Source: Stackebrandtia albiflava (lineage in GTDB: Bacteria; Actinomycetota; Actinomycetes; Mycobacteriales; Micromonosporaceae). Taken from it: a stretch of DNA of 64,000 bases. Under the pieces are notes generated by a model, which saw only the letters and a program-made list of their open reading frames with translations, did no database searches and had not been told where the DNA came from. Both the position numbers and the translations under genes were made by a program. Positions 1 through 7,851 of this stretch are shown piece by piece; the stretch's first letter is position 1; each line of letters starts with the position of its first letter. Where the stretch lies: positions 1,969,142 through 2,033,141 of the forward strand of contig NZ_VLLL01000005.1 of assembly GCF_007994225.1 (NCBI RefSeq), read 5' to 3'.

Positions 1-625
1 ACGAGGCGACGGCGTTGCCGATCAGGCCGGCGGTACCGACGGGGGCCAACCGGATCACCCACCACAGCGCCTTCTGGACCAGGTCCAGCACCGACCGGTT
101 CAGGTCCAGGAACGGCTTGGCCTTCTCCCCCACCGCCACGGCGGCGGCACCCAGGACGATCGCGATGAACACGATCTGGAGCACCTGGACGTCCACGAAG
201 GACTGGACGATGTTGGTCGGGACGAGACCGGTCAGGAAGTCGGTCCAACTGCCGGTGCGTTCGGGTGCGGCGGCGCCGTCGACGGCGATGTCCACGCCCT
301 TGCCGGGATCGGTGAGCAGGCCGATGCCCAGGCCGACCGCCACCGCGATCAGCGAGGTGACCATGAACCAGCCGAGCGTCTTCCCGACCAACCGGGCCGC
401 GCCGGAGAGCTTACGCAGATTGGCGATGCTCACCACCACGGCGGTGAACACCAGCGGCGGTACCGCCAGTTTGAGCAGTTGTACGAACAGCGTGCCGACC
501 TGGTCGAGGGTGCCGGTCAGCCAGTCGAGCTGCCAGTTCCGCGCGGCGAAGCCCGCGGCCAGGCCGACGACCAGACCGATCAGCAACTGCGCGGAGAAGG
601 GGACTCTCCTGATGAGAGCGAACAT
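1..625 (-). CDS. Dicarboxylate/amino acid:cation symporter (DAACS family), 3' end cut by window
   Basis: The first 208 codons of a sodium- or proton-coupled symporter of the glutamate/dicarboxylate/cystine (DAACS) family. The N-terminus shows the family pattern: a cationic start (MFALIRRVPFSAQ), a first helix LLIGLVVGLAAGF, then LFVQLLKLAVPPLVFTAVV followed by the conserved SIANL turn, and further hydrophobic helices. The ATG at 625 is preceded by a GGAG-type ribosome site. The C-terminal half, with the substrate- and cation-binding hairpins, lies outside the window, so substrate cannot be read from sequence. A Cys/Arg leader peptide 147 nt upstream (772-858) hints that the cargo is a sulfur compound such as cystine; this is inference. 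Confidence 0.9.
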   Translation of the reverse strand, partial: MFALIRRVPFSAQLLIGLVVGLAAGFAARNWQLDWLTGTLDQVGTLFVQLLKLAVPPLVFTAVVVSIANLRKLSGAARLVGKTLGWFMVTSLIAVAVGLGIGLLTDPGKGVDIAVDGAAAPERTGSWTDFLTGLVPTNIVQSFVDVQVLQIVFIAIVLGAAAVAVGEKAKPFLDLNRSVLDLVQKALWWVIRLAPVGTAGLIGNAVAS

Positions 626-771
626 GTGAAGGACTCCAAGGGGATCGCGGCGCTCCGGGCGACGCGACGACGGATCGTGCTCAGGGGCACAGCGGCGCAC
701 GGCGGCATGACGCGGCGCACGCGCAGGCTGCGGGGAGAAGAGGGGTGATGCGGTGAGGGACCGCGAAGGTG

Positions 772-858
772 TCAGCTACGACACAGCAGGGTGGACACGC
801 GGCAGTAGTCGACGTGACGACGTCGCACCAGCCACACGGATACCACCGAGAAGTTCAT
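772..858 (-). CDS. Putative cysteine/arginine attenuator-type leader peptide (28 aa)
   Basis: A 28-codon ORF (ATG 858, TGA 772) lies between the symporter and its presumed promoter. It contains RRRHVDYCRVS and ends TLLCRS. This matches, from memory, the short actinobacterial leader peptides with an RHVDLxR core and a terminal C-R-S/C-R that precede sulfur-metabolism and transporter genes. Two Cys codons and five Arg codons in 28 residues fit ribosome-mediated sensing. It ends 147 nt before the symporter start. A TAGGGT element lies just upstream of the ATG, so the transcript could be nearly leaderless. Function is inferred from motif and position only. Confidence 0.7.
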   Translation of the reverse strand: MNFSVVSVWLVRRRHVDYCRVSTLLCRS

Positions 859-1018
859 CGCCACCCACCCTAGACCTCCGGGCGGTACGACGCCACCGAA
901 CGTGAGCCATGCCGCACCGGTGCACCGCCACGCCCGGATCCGCCGGTTATGGAACTTCTCTGGCCGACGTCGATAGCGTCCGCCTCCCCACTCGAACTTC
1001 GGGAAGGAAGCGACGCCC

Positions 1019-2005
1019 ATGAGACGTAAGGGCCGCAAGGCCGCCCTGATCGCCGCGGTCGTGTCCGCGGTCATGATCGCGGGTCCCGCCGCAACCGCCA
1101 CCGCCGACGATCCCGGCACGTCGGCGGCGCCGTCGGTGGCCGAGATCAAACTCGACAACGCCGCGCGTGCCGCCGCGGCCCCCACCATGTACTTCGGGGC
1201 GAAGCCGCTCTCGGACGTGACGACGGCTGCCACCGCAGCGGCGAACGCCGCCTCCTGCGCGATCACCCCCAAGTACGCCACCGCGCTGGTGATCGCGATG
1301 ACCTGGCCGGAGGTCTCACCGAGCGGCGAGGCGCCGTCGCCGATGACGTTGTCCCGCTACGACACCCAGTCGTCGCTGGGCGACCCGCAGGACCGCGCCG
1401 ACGGCCTGTGGTTCCATCCCGGCATCGGGATGTGGCAGCTCGACTCGGCGGGCCTGGGCACGACCTTCACCGCCATGGAGGCGATGGACACCGAGACGGC
1501 GGCGAACCGGATGGCGCCGTTCATCGTGAACAAGTACTGCGGCCGGATCAACGCCGGAGCCACCGCCCCGTCCGCCCGGGCGAGCGCGTGGGCCGACTGG
1601 GTGGCGTGCCGCAGCGGCGCGTGCGACACCATCTTCTGGCGGATCTACAACAACGGTGTGACGCCGGTGCAGGGCGTCGGACGCTACGGCGGAGGCGAGG
1701 CGCGGGAGTGCCGGTTCAACGGCGTCACGCAGGCGTGCCTGTACGTGGACCCGGCACAGGCCGAGGGCGCCGACTGGTGGGCGCGTCCCGGCGGTGGCCG
1801 CTCACCGGTGGCCGCGCCCTTCTACGTGTTCAAACAGCAGGTCAACGGTAAGACGACCGAGGTCCGCTACTGGCTTCGCGCCGACTCCGGCGCGGGCACC
1901 GACGTGGTGGCCACCCGTGCCTTCGGGACCAACGCGCGCGGCGGCCTGGTCTGGCGGACCGGGTCGGGCTTCTGCGACCTCACCACCGGCACCGGCTCCT
2001 GCTGA
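1019..2005 (+). CDS. Secreted protein of unknown function, possibly lysozyme-like fold
   Basis: 328 aa with a clear Sec signal peptide: MRRKGRKAALI, a hydrophobic core AAVVSAVMIAG, then ATA-DD as a plausible cleavage site near residue 30. The mature protein has Cys residues at several places that could form disulfides. It includes a segment WFHPGIGMWQLDSAG, reminiscent of the GxGxWQ region of lytic transglycosylase or chitosanase-like folds, but no catalytic Glu motif I can assign. The ribosome site GGGAAGGAAG is about 8 nt before the ATG. It is convergent with the kinase at 2064-3026, with a shared hairpin terminator between. I do not recognise a named family. Confidence 0.85.
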   Translation: MRRKGRKAALIAAVVSAVMIAGPAATATADDPGTSAAPSVAEIKLDNAARAAAAPTMYFGAKPLSDVTTAATAAANAASCAITPKYATALVIAMTWPEVSPSGEAPSPMTLSRYDTQSSLGDPQDRADGLWFHPGIGMWQLDSAGLGTTFTAMEAMDTETAANRMAPFIVNKYCGRINAGATAPSARASAWADWVACRSGACDTIFWRIYNNGVTPVQGVGRYGGGEARECRFNGVTQACLYVDPAQAEGADWWARPGGGRSPVAAPFYVFKQQVNGKTTEVRYWLRADSGAGTDVVATRAFGTNARGGLVWRTGSGFCDLTTGTGSC

Positions 2006-2017
2006 GCCGGTCGGCAC

Positions 2018-2048
2018 GGCCGCGGCGTCGCCTCCCGGCGCCGCGGCC
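2018..2048. terminator. Bidirectional hairpin terminator
   Basis: A perfect 10-bp inverted repeat (GGCCGCGGCG / CGCCGCGGCC) with an 11-nt loop sits between two convergent genes that end at 2005 and 2064. There is no U-tract, as is common in actinomycetes. Confidence 0.7.
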
Positions 2049-2063
2049 TCCGCGTGTCGCCCG

Positions 2064-3026
2064 TCACGCGACCGGGGTGGCGCCGACGACGCGGCGGTGT
2101 ACCTCGTCGATACCGGCGGAGGGCCAACAGCCGGCACGCAGCCCCGCCAGCCAGGCCGCGCCCACCGCCGGGTCGGCGGCGACGCTGACCGGACCGTGGG
2201 GTCCGGCGGCCAGTCGCTCCAGGAGGGCGGCCCGGACGGGGGTGGGGCCGGCGAGCAGGCCGCCGGCGAGTACCACCGCCGAGTCGGCGGGCCCGTCGAG
2301 TTTCGACAGCGACGCCGCCAGCAGGTCGGCGGCTTCACGGGCGAGGCGGGCGGCGGTCCGGTCGCCCGCGTCGGCGAGCCCGCAGACCGTCTCGGCGAAA
2401 CCGGCGATCTCCGCGGGCGGCATCCGGTAGCACTCTGCGACGATCTGCTCGAAGTCGTCGGTCCCGAAGTGCTGGGCGATGACGGCGCCCAGCGGTCCGG
2501 CGGGCCGTCCCGCCGCCATCGCGTCGACGGTGTGACGGATGGCCGCCCGGCCCAGCCAGAAGCCGGACCCCTCGTCACCGAGCAGCCAGCCGAGCCCGTC
2601 CACGGTGCGCCCCACCTGCCAGTCGGTGATGCGGGCGGCTATCGCACCGGTTCCGGCGATGAGCACGCGGCCCTCGGGGTGCGCGCTGCCCGCCGCGTAC
2701 GCGATGACGGCGTCTCCGACGATCTCGACGGGGCAGGCCATGCCCAGGCGTGGCCACACCTCGCTGATGGCGGCGGCCACCTCCGGGCGGCTCGCCGCGG
2801 CGGCCCCGGCCATGCCGATGACCCCTGCCACCACGTCACCGGCGTCGATTCCGGTGAGGGTGGCGGTGACGGCGGCGTGGAGTTCGGCGGTGACGTCCGA
2901 CAGTGCCACGGTGTGGGGGTTGGCGGCACCGGCACCGCCCTCGCCGATCACGCCCCCGTCCCCGTTCATGGCGATCGCGACGGTGGAGGTGCCGCCGATG
3001 TCGATTCCCAGCAGGATGGATGCCAT
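2064..3026 (-). CDS. BadF/BadG/BcrA/BcrD-type ATPase, probable N-acetylglucosamine kinase
   Basis: 320 aa. An ASKHA-fold sugar kinase of the eukaryotic-type GlcNAc kinase/MurK group. It begins MASILLGIDIGGTST (phosphate-1 motif), has an adenosine/phosphate-2 segment IAGTGAIAA, and the GLGWLLGDEGSGFWLG segment typical of GlcNAc/glucosamine kinases in this family. The C-terminal part carries VLAGGLL. The ATG at 3026 is chosen over upstream in-frame starts because the family begins just before the DIGGT motif. It is divergent from a MurR/RpiR sugar-phosphate regulator (3152) and near a secreted GH16/chitin-binding protein. This suggests salvage of amino sugars from chitin or cell wall. GlcNAc versus MurNAc or glucosamine is not resolved. 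Confidence 0.85.
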   Translation of the reverse strand: MASILLGIDIGGTSTVAIAMNGDGGVIGEGGAGAANPHTVALSDVTAELHAAVTATLTGIDAGDVVAGVIGMAGAAAASRPEVAAAISEVWPRLGMACPVEIVGDAVIAYAAGSAHPEGRVLIAGTGAIAARITDWQVGRTVDGLGWLLGDEGSGFWLGRAAIRHTVDAMAAGRPAGPLGAVIAQHFGTDDFEQIVAECYRMPPAEIAGFAETVCGLADAGDRTAARLAREAADLLAASLSKLDGPADSAVVLAGGLLAGPTPVRAALLERLAAGPHGPVSVAADPAVGAAWLAGLRAGCWPSAGIDEVHRRVVGATPVA

Positions 3027-3087
3027 GGCCTGATCATGCTCTGTGACGACGTCCTGCACAAGTCCACGACGTTCCCGGTCCGGAAGG

Positions 3088-3116
3088 TTGACCATCGCCG
3101 CCAATCGTAGTAATTA
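3088..3116 (+). promoter_or_regulatory. Sigma-70-type promoter of the RpiR-family gene
   Basis: TTGACC (3088-3093), a 17-bp spacer, then TAATTA (3111-3116), which is close to the consensus for housekeeping sigma. It lies 36 bp upstream of the ATG at 3152, in the most AT-rich stretch of the neighbourhood. Confidence 0.6.
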
Positions 3117-3151
3117 TTGTCTATGTCTGAATGTCATGGAAGAAATTTCAC

Positions 3152-4054
3152 ATGACCGCCGCCCATCCTCCCGGCGGACTCCTCAACCGGCTCCGCACCG
3201 AGGCCCCCGGAATGCCGTCCGCACTGCGCCGGATCGCCACCCGCGTACTGGACTCCCCGGAGTCGGCAGCCACCGCGTCAATCATGGAACTCGCGGCCGC
3301 CGCCGGCACCTCACCGGCCACGGTCACGCGGTTCTGCCGCGCGCTGGGCCACCCCGGTTACGCCGCACTACGACTCGCCATCGCCACCGAGCTCGGCAGG
3401 GCGGCCCAGGCCAGGTGGGACACCGACATCGACCGGCAGATCGACCCCGGCGACCCGGTCGACCGGGTCGCCCGCGCGCTCGCCGCCTCCGGCGCGCGGG
3501 CGGTCACCGACACCGCCGCGCAGTTGCCCCCCGCACTCGTCGACGAGGTCGCGACCGCGATCGCCTCGGCGGGCCGCGTCGAGATCTTCGGCCTCGGCAG
3601 CTCCGGAAACGCCGCGCGGGAGATGGCGTTCCGGCTCGAACGCATCCGCGTCCCCTGCCGACACCGCGACGACACTCACAGCGCCTTGACGAACGCGGCG
3701 CTGCTGACCGAGACCGACGTCGCGGTGGGGATCTCCCACAGCGGACGCACCTGCGAGGTGATCGAGACGCTCACCGAGGCGGGCAGGCACGGAGCGCTCA
3801 CCGTCGCCATCACCTCGTTCCCCGGCTCGCCGCTCGCCGACCGGGCTCGCGTGGTGCTGCCCACCCAGCCCTTCGACCCCGGCATCGGATTCGTCCCGCT
3901 GTCCACACTCCACGCCCAACTCACCGTACTCGACCTGCTCTACGTCACCGTGGCGCAACGGTCCTTCGCCCGCACCAGCGCGGCGCTCGACATCACCGCC
4001 GCCGCGGTCGCCGGTCACCGCCTGCCGGGCGGCGGCCGGCGCGGCGCCCCTTAA
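3152..4054 (+). CDS. MurR/RpiR family transcriptional regulator
   Basis: 300 aa. The N-terminal RpiR helix-turn-helix (about residues 1-80) includes ELAAAAGTSPATVTRFCRALG, split around the recognition helix. The C-terminal SIS sugar-phosphate-binding domain includes IFGLGSSGNAA and later VGISHSGRT, both classic SIS loops. Start 3152 is chosen because GGAAG lies about 9 nt upstream; an in-frame ATG at 3131 has no ribosome site. It is divergent from the GlcNAc-type kinase and upstream of a GH16-like secreted enzyme, so it probably controls amino-sugar uptake or metabolism in response to a sugar phosphate. Activator or repressor role is unknown. Confidence 0.9.
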   Translation: MTAAHPPGGLLNRLRTEAPGMPSALRRIATRVLDSPESAATASIMELAAAAGTSPATVTRFCRALGHPGYAALRLAIATELGRAAQARWDTDIDRQIDPGDPVDRVARALAASGARAVTDTAAQLPPALVDEVATAIASAGRVEIFGLGSSGNAAREMAFRLERIRVPCRHRDDTHSALTNAALLTETDVAVGISHSGRTCEVIETLTEAGRHGALTVAITSFPGSPLADRARVVLPTQPFDPGIGFVPLSTLHAQLTVLDLLYVTVAQRSFARTSAALDITAAAVAGHRLPGGGRRGAP

Positions 4055-4123
4055 GCCCACGGGGGAACCGGGAGGTCAACGGCGACCACACCGGACACTC
4101 AACCGCCTTCGAGGGAGACCCTC

Positions 4124-5242
4124 ATGACCACCAGACCCACGACCCGAATCGTCGCCGCGGCGGTGGCCGGCCTGCTGACGGCCGCCGCGCTGATCGCCAC
4201 CGCCACGGCCGCACCCCGCACCGCACAGGCCGCCGACTGCGGCGCCCTCTTCGACGACTTCCACTACGACTCCCACACCGATGCCGACCTCGCCGCACGT
4301 GGCTGGACGGTCCGCGCCAACCAGGGCGGACCGGGCGTGCCGGGCGCGCAGTGGCCCGCGTCCAACGTGTCGTTCCCGACCGTCGACGGCGACCGGGCAC
4401 TCCGGTTGACCGCCCAGACCGACGGGACGGCCGCGGGCACCTCACACGCCGAGATGTTCCACCAGCGCAAGTTCTACGAGGGCACCTACGCCGCCCGCGT
4501 CAGGTTCAGCGACGCACCCGTGGTCGGCGCCGACGGCAACCACCTGGTGGAGACGTTCTTCACCATCACGCCGCTGGCCTACGACATGGACCCCGACTAC
4601 GGGGAGATCGACTTCGAGTACCTGCCCAACGGCGGCTGGGGCGAGACCGGGAACATCTTCTACCAGACGACCTGGGAGACCTACCAGAACGACCCCTGGG
4701 TGGCCGACAACATCCACACCTCGCAACGGCGGAGCTTCGCAGGCTGGCACGACCTGGTGTTCACCGTGTCGGGAGGCGAGGTGCGGTACTACATCGACGG
4801 TGCGCTCGCCGCGACCCACGGCGGGAAGTACTACCCCGAGACCCCGATGTCGATCAACTTCAACCTGTGGTTCATCGACCTGGCCGCGCACACCGGCGGC
4901 GTAAGCCGGTACGTGCAGGACGTCGACTGGCTGTACTTCAGCCAGAACGAGGTCGTCGCGCCGGCGGAGGCGGTCGACCGGGTCGCGGACCTGCGCGCCG
5001 ACGGGGTCGGCCACACCGACACGGTGGACCCGTCCTGCACCCCGACCGGTCCCACGGACCCGCCCACCGACCCGACCGACCCCCCGGCCGACTGTGACGG
5101 GGCGACCGCCTGGCAGTGGAGCGCCGTCTACCTGGAGGGCGACCGGGTCACCCACGCCGGCAGGTTGTGGGAGGCCAACTGGTGGACCCAGGGCTCGGAA
5201 CCGGGCCTCACCGCACAGTGGCGGGATCTCGGCCCCTGCTGA
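4124..5242 (+). CDS. Secreted GH16-fold glycoside hydrolase with C-terminal CBM5/12 chitin-binding module
   Basis: 372 aa with a signal peptide (about residues 1-36, ending AQA-AD). The central domain resembles GH16 concanavalin-like enzymes and contains E161-I-D-F-E165, the ExDxE catalytic signature (nucleophile and acid/base Glu). A Pro/Thr/Asp linker follows. The last ~45 residues (from about 325) form a CBM5/12-type module with WQWSAVYLEGDRV and WEANWWTQGSEP, bearing the usual aromatic binding residues. GH16 members cut beta-1,3/1,4-glucans, agar or carrageenan, whereas the binding module prefers chitin. The true substrate is therefore open. It lies downstream of the RpiR gene on the same strand, with its own ribosome site (GAGGGAG). 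Confidence 0.85.
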   Translation: MTTRPTTRIVAAAVAGLLTAAALIATATAAPRTAQAADCGALFDDFHYDSHTDADLAARGWTVRANQGGPGVPGAQWPASNVSFPTVDGDRALRLTAQTDGTAAGTSHAEMFHQRKFYEGTYAARVRFSDAPVVGADGNHLVETFFTITPLAYDMDPDYGEIDFEYLPNGGWGETGNIFYQTTWETYQNDPWVADNIHTSQRRSFAGWHDLVFTVSGGEVRYYIDGALAATHGGKYYPETPMSINFNLWFIDLAAHTGGVSRYVQDVDWLYFSQNEVVAPAEAVDRVADLRADGVGHTDTVDPSCTPTGPTDPPTDPTDPPADCDGATAWQWSAVYLEGDRVTHAGRLWEANWWTQGSEPGLTAQWRDLGPC

Positions 5243-5253
5243 GAACACACCCG

Positions 5254-5287
5254 GACCGGGCCGACCGCCACCGTGGTCGGCCCGGTC
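5254..5287. terminator. Strong bidirectional hairpin terminator
   Basis: An 11-bp perfect stem (CCGGGCCGACC / GGTCGGCCCGG), extendable by two pairs, with an 8-nt loop. It lies between the convergent genes ending at 5242 and 5327. Confidence 0.8.
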
Positions 5288-5326
5288 GAGAGCTCCTGGA
5301 TCATCGAACCGTCCGGCTCGGAACGC

Positions 5327-5959
5327 TCAGCCGTACAGCTTCTCCCGGTACCGGGGGCCGTAGTGCTCCACCAACTGCTCCAGGGTCTCCGGGGTGTCCT
5401 GCACGGCCTTGACGATGTGCGCGTGCGGCGGCATCGCGTCGGGGCGCCAGCTCTCCGGATCCCACAGCTTCGCACGTAGGAACGCCTTGGGACAGTGGAA
5501 GAAGATCTGCTCGATGTCGACCACGATCGCCAGGATCGGGCGGTGGCCGCGGACGATCATGTCGTCGAAGAACGGCGCGTCGCGCACCAACGTGGCCCGC
5601 CCGTTGACGCGGAGCGAGTCACCCCTGCCGGGGATCAGGAACTCCAGTCCGACGTGGGGGTTGGCCAGGATGTTGCGGTACCCGTCGGCGCGCCGGTTAC
5701 CGGGACGTTCCGGCAGGGCGATCGTGGTGTCGTCGAGGACGGTGGCGATGCCGGGCGGGTCGCCCTTGGGCGAGACGTCGCAGTTGCCCTCGGCGTCGGA
5801 GGTCGCCACCAGGCAGAACGGTGAGGCGGCGAGCCAGGCGCGGTCGGTGTCGGTGAGCGCCGTCCGCTCCTTCGTCACCGCGCGGGCCACGGGTTCACCG
5901 ATGAGTTCCCGCAGCTCGGCCTCGGTGTCGATGGTGACGATCTGGTCTGCTCCGGTCAC
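5327..5959 (-). CDS. Pyridoxamine 5'-phosphate oxidase family protein (MSMEG_1061-like, FMN-binding)
   Basis: 210 aa split-barrel flavin protein. Segments such as CLVATSDAEGNCDVSPKGD, the NRRADGYRNILANPHVG region and IFFHCPKAFLRAKLWDP match the PPOX class named after MSMEG_1061. This class is thought to bind FMN or F420-like cofactors and reduce small molecules; the substrate is unknown. GTG 5959 is preferred because AGGAG lies 8 nt upstream; GTG 5965 would have only a 2-nt spacing. It is the last gene of a likely three-gene operon (TetR 7166-6555, membrane protein 6547-6011, then this one) with short gaps. Confidence 0.88.
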   Translation of the reverse strand: MTGADQIVTIDTEAELRELIGEPVARAVTKERTALTDTDRAWLAASPFCLVATSDAEGNCDVSPKGDPPGIATVLDDTTIALPERPGNRRADGYRNILANPHVGLEFLIPGRGDSLRVNGRATLVRDAPFFDDMIVRGHRPILAIVVDIEQIFFHCPKAFLRAKLWDPESWRPDAMPPHAHIVKAVQDTPETLEQLVEHYGPRYREKLYG

Positions 5960-6010
5960 GTCCACGTCTCCTCACGTCGGTGGCCCCCAACGTAGCGCGG
6001 AATCCGGGAC

Positions 6011-6547
6011 TCAACCGGTGGAGACGGTGCTCCACTCCTCATCGGACAGCTGCACTCGGAAGTCCCAGTGGCGGCGGGTCTGCTGGACGTCGGTGAAGTA
6101 GACGGTCTTGCCGTAGGGCTTGTCGGGATCTCCGAAGCCGTAGAGGAGGTACTGCTCCCCGGCCCGGAACTCGAAGTCGCGGGTGGTGGACGCCGAGGCG
6201 TGCACGAACCTGCCCGGTTCGTCGAGGATCCGGAACGACCAGGTGTAGGGCGGCCGGCCGCGGTCGCCGATCGCCTCCACCCGCATCCAGGCGGTCGGCT
6301 GCATGCCGTCGAGCACCTGTTTGGCGTTGCCCGCGCCCACGGACCTCGACAGGACGAAGGTGCCCGCCAGGCCGATCACGATCATGGCGGGTGCCGCGAT
6401 GTAGTTGGCCGGAGACTCCAACACGAGGTAGAGGAACACGGCCGCGACCGCGTCGGCCACCAACATGTACGGAATGAGCATCCGCATCCGGTTCTCGACG
6501 CGGACACGGGATGTCAAGGTGCCGATGTCATCGGAGTCCAGAGGCAT
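6011..6547 (-). CDS. Small membrane protein of unknown function
   Basis: 178 aa. Two predicted membrane helices near the N-terminus (LIPYMLVADAVAAVFLYLVL and YIAAPAMIVIGLAGTFVL) are followed by a ~110-residue soluble domain with WSFRILDEPGRFV and WDFRVQLSDEEW. I recognise no named domain. It starts 7 nt after the TetR stop codon and precedes the PPOX gene, so it is probably co-transcribed and under TetR control. Confidence 0.8.
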   Translation of the reverse strand: MPLDSDDIGTLTSRVRVENRMRMLIPYMLVADAVAAVFLYLVLESPANYIAAPAMIVIGLAGTFVLSRSVGAGNAKQVLDGMQPTAWMRVEAIGDRGRPPYTWSFRILDEPGRFVHASASTTRDFEFRAGEQYLLYGFGDPDKPYGKTVYFTDVQQTRRHWDFRVQLSDEEWSTVSTG

Positions 6548-6554
6548 GAGGGCA

Positions 6555-7166
6555 TCATGCCACCGGTGCGCCAGTGCCGCCTCCGCCGTCGGCGTCGTCG
6601 GGGATCATCCGATGGACCAGTTCACGGATGACGTCGTCCAGCGGGTGCTCCGCGAGCACGTCCGGTGTGGTGAGCGTGTCGAGGAAGTAGCCCGACATGG
6701 TCAGGTACATGAGGACCACCGCCATACGGCCGCCGGGCATGCCGGTGCCGACATGGAACTCGGTGGTGTCGGCCAGCTCCGCCCGGAAGGTCTCGGTCAG
6801 CACCGCGGCCAGTTCCGGCCGGCGGGTGGCCTCCAACCGCAGTTCCAGCATCGCCAGGTGGCTGTCGGGGTCGGCGCGCATCCGGTCTACCAGTTGGTGG
6901 AGCAGGACGTCGAGGAGTTCGCGGCCCGGTGGGATCCGCATCGTCTCGTCCACGAGCGCGGGGTCGGGGGTGAGGCGCTCACGGGTGCGCGTGGTGACCT
7001 GTTCCAGCAGCCGCCCACGGTTGCTGAAGTAGTTGGAGGCCGTGCCGGTGGGAACGCCGGCCTCGGCGTCCACCGCCCGCAACGTCAATCCGCGCATGCC
7101 CTGTCCCGCGAGCACTCGGATCGCGGCGTCGAGCAGGGCGGCCCGGCGTTCCGGATTCTGTCGCAT
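6555..7166 (-). CDS. TetR/AcrR family transcriptional regulator
   Basis: 203 aa. The N-terminal TetR DNA-binding domain (RRAALLDAAIRVLAGQGMRG, then the helix-turn-helix AVDAEAGVPTGTASNYF) is followed by an all-alpha ligand domain. ATG 7166 has GAGGAA closely upstream (spacing 3-4 nt); ATG 7196 is in frame but lacks a ribosome site. It is divergent from the DHFR-like reductase gene, with an extended palindrome at 7210-7236 between them. It probably represses both itself (with the two downstream genes) and the reductase. The ligand is unknown. Confidence 0.9.
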   Translation of the reverse strand: MRQNPERRAALLDAAIRVLAGQGMRGLTLRAVDAEAGVPTGTASNYFSNRGRLLEQVTTRTRERLTPDPALVDETMRIPPGRELLDVLLHQLVDRMRADPDSHLAMLELRLEATRRPELAAVLTETFRAELADTTEFHVGTGMPGGRMAVVLMYLTMSGYFLDTLTTPDVLAEHPLDDVIRELVHRMIPDDADGGGGTGAPVA

Positions 7167-7209
7167 GGTTCCTCGTTTCGTGGTCGTGGCCTTCATCACT
7201 GCAATCAGA

Positions 7210-7236
7210 GTACCGCAAGTGAAGCACTTCAGATAC
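7210..7236. promoter_or_regulatory. Probable TetR operator (27-bp dyad)
   Basis: Dyad GTA-N4-AAGTG-N3-CACTT-N4-TAC, centred on 7223. It lies between the divergent TetR gene (start 7166) and the DHFR-family gene (start 7282). Length and position are typical for TetR-family autoregulatory operators. Confidence 0.65.
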
Positions 7237-7281
7237 AGTGGTCTCATCGCGTGGAAGGGCCACGCGGGAACCGGAGCCGAG

Positions 7282-7851
7282 ATGCGAAAGCTCGTATACT
7301 ACGTGGGCACCACACTGGACGGTTACATCGCCGGTCCCAACGGCGAGTACGACTTCCTGCCCATCGAACCGGATGTCACCGAAGCGCTCCTCCCGGAGCT
7401 GCCCGAGACCATCCCCACCCTGGCACGGGAACACATGGGACTGACCGACACCCCCAACCGGCGTTTCGACACCGTGCTGATGGGCAGCGCCAGCTACCAA
7501 CCCGGCCTCGACGCGGGCACCACCAGCCCGTACGACCACCTCGACCAGTACGTCTTCTCCAAATCCCGGACCGGCGAGTACCCCGGCGTCACCATGGTCC
7601 GCGACGACGCGGTCGACTTCGTGGCCGACCTCAAACGCCGCGACGGCGCCGACATCTGGCTGTGCGGCGGCGGCAAGCTCGCCGCCTCCCTGGCCGGATT
7701 GATCGACGAACTGATCATCAAGCGCTACCCGCTCGTCATCGGCGCGGGCATCCCGCTGTTCGACGGTCCGTTCCGGGTGTCGCGGTGGACGCCGTTCCAG
7801 GTGCAGGAGTTCGCCAGCGGCGCCCTCGTGACCCGCTACCGGACGACGTGA
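7282..7851 (+). CDS. Dihydrofolate reductase family protein (RibD C-terminal-like)
   Basis: 189 aa. Start MRKLVYYVGTTLDGYIAG is the classic N-terminus of the DHFR/RibD-C superfamily (YfjR/YyaP type), followed by a central FDTVLMGSASY and IWLCGGGKLAASL, the nucleotide-binding GGxxL region. These proteins are NADPH-binding reductases of unknown substrate, distinct from FolA. ATG 7282 is preceded by GGAG. It is divergent from a TetR gene with a shared operator. Its 3' end overlaps, tail to tail, the last ~116 nt of the ECF S-component ORF on the other strand. Confidence 0.9.
   Translation: MRKLVYYVGTTLDGYIAGPNGEYDFLPIEPDVTEALLPELPETIPTLAREHMGLTDTPNRRFDTVLMGSASYQPGLDAGTTSPYDHLDQYVFSKSRTGEYPGVTMVRDDAVDFVADLKRRDGADIWLCGGGKLAASLAGLIDELIIKRYPLVIGAGIPLFDGPFRVSRWTPFQVQEFASGALVTRYRTT

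Noticed and set aside
772-1281. Long version (169 aa) of the leader ORF
   Set aside because: The upstream part overlaps the secreted protein gene on the other strand and has no coding character. Only the last 28 codons are convincing.
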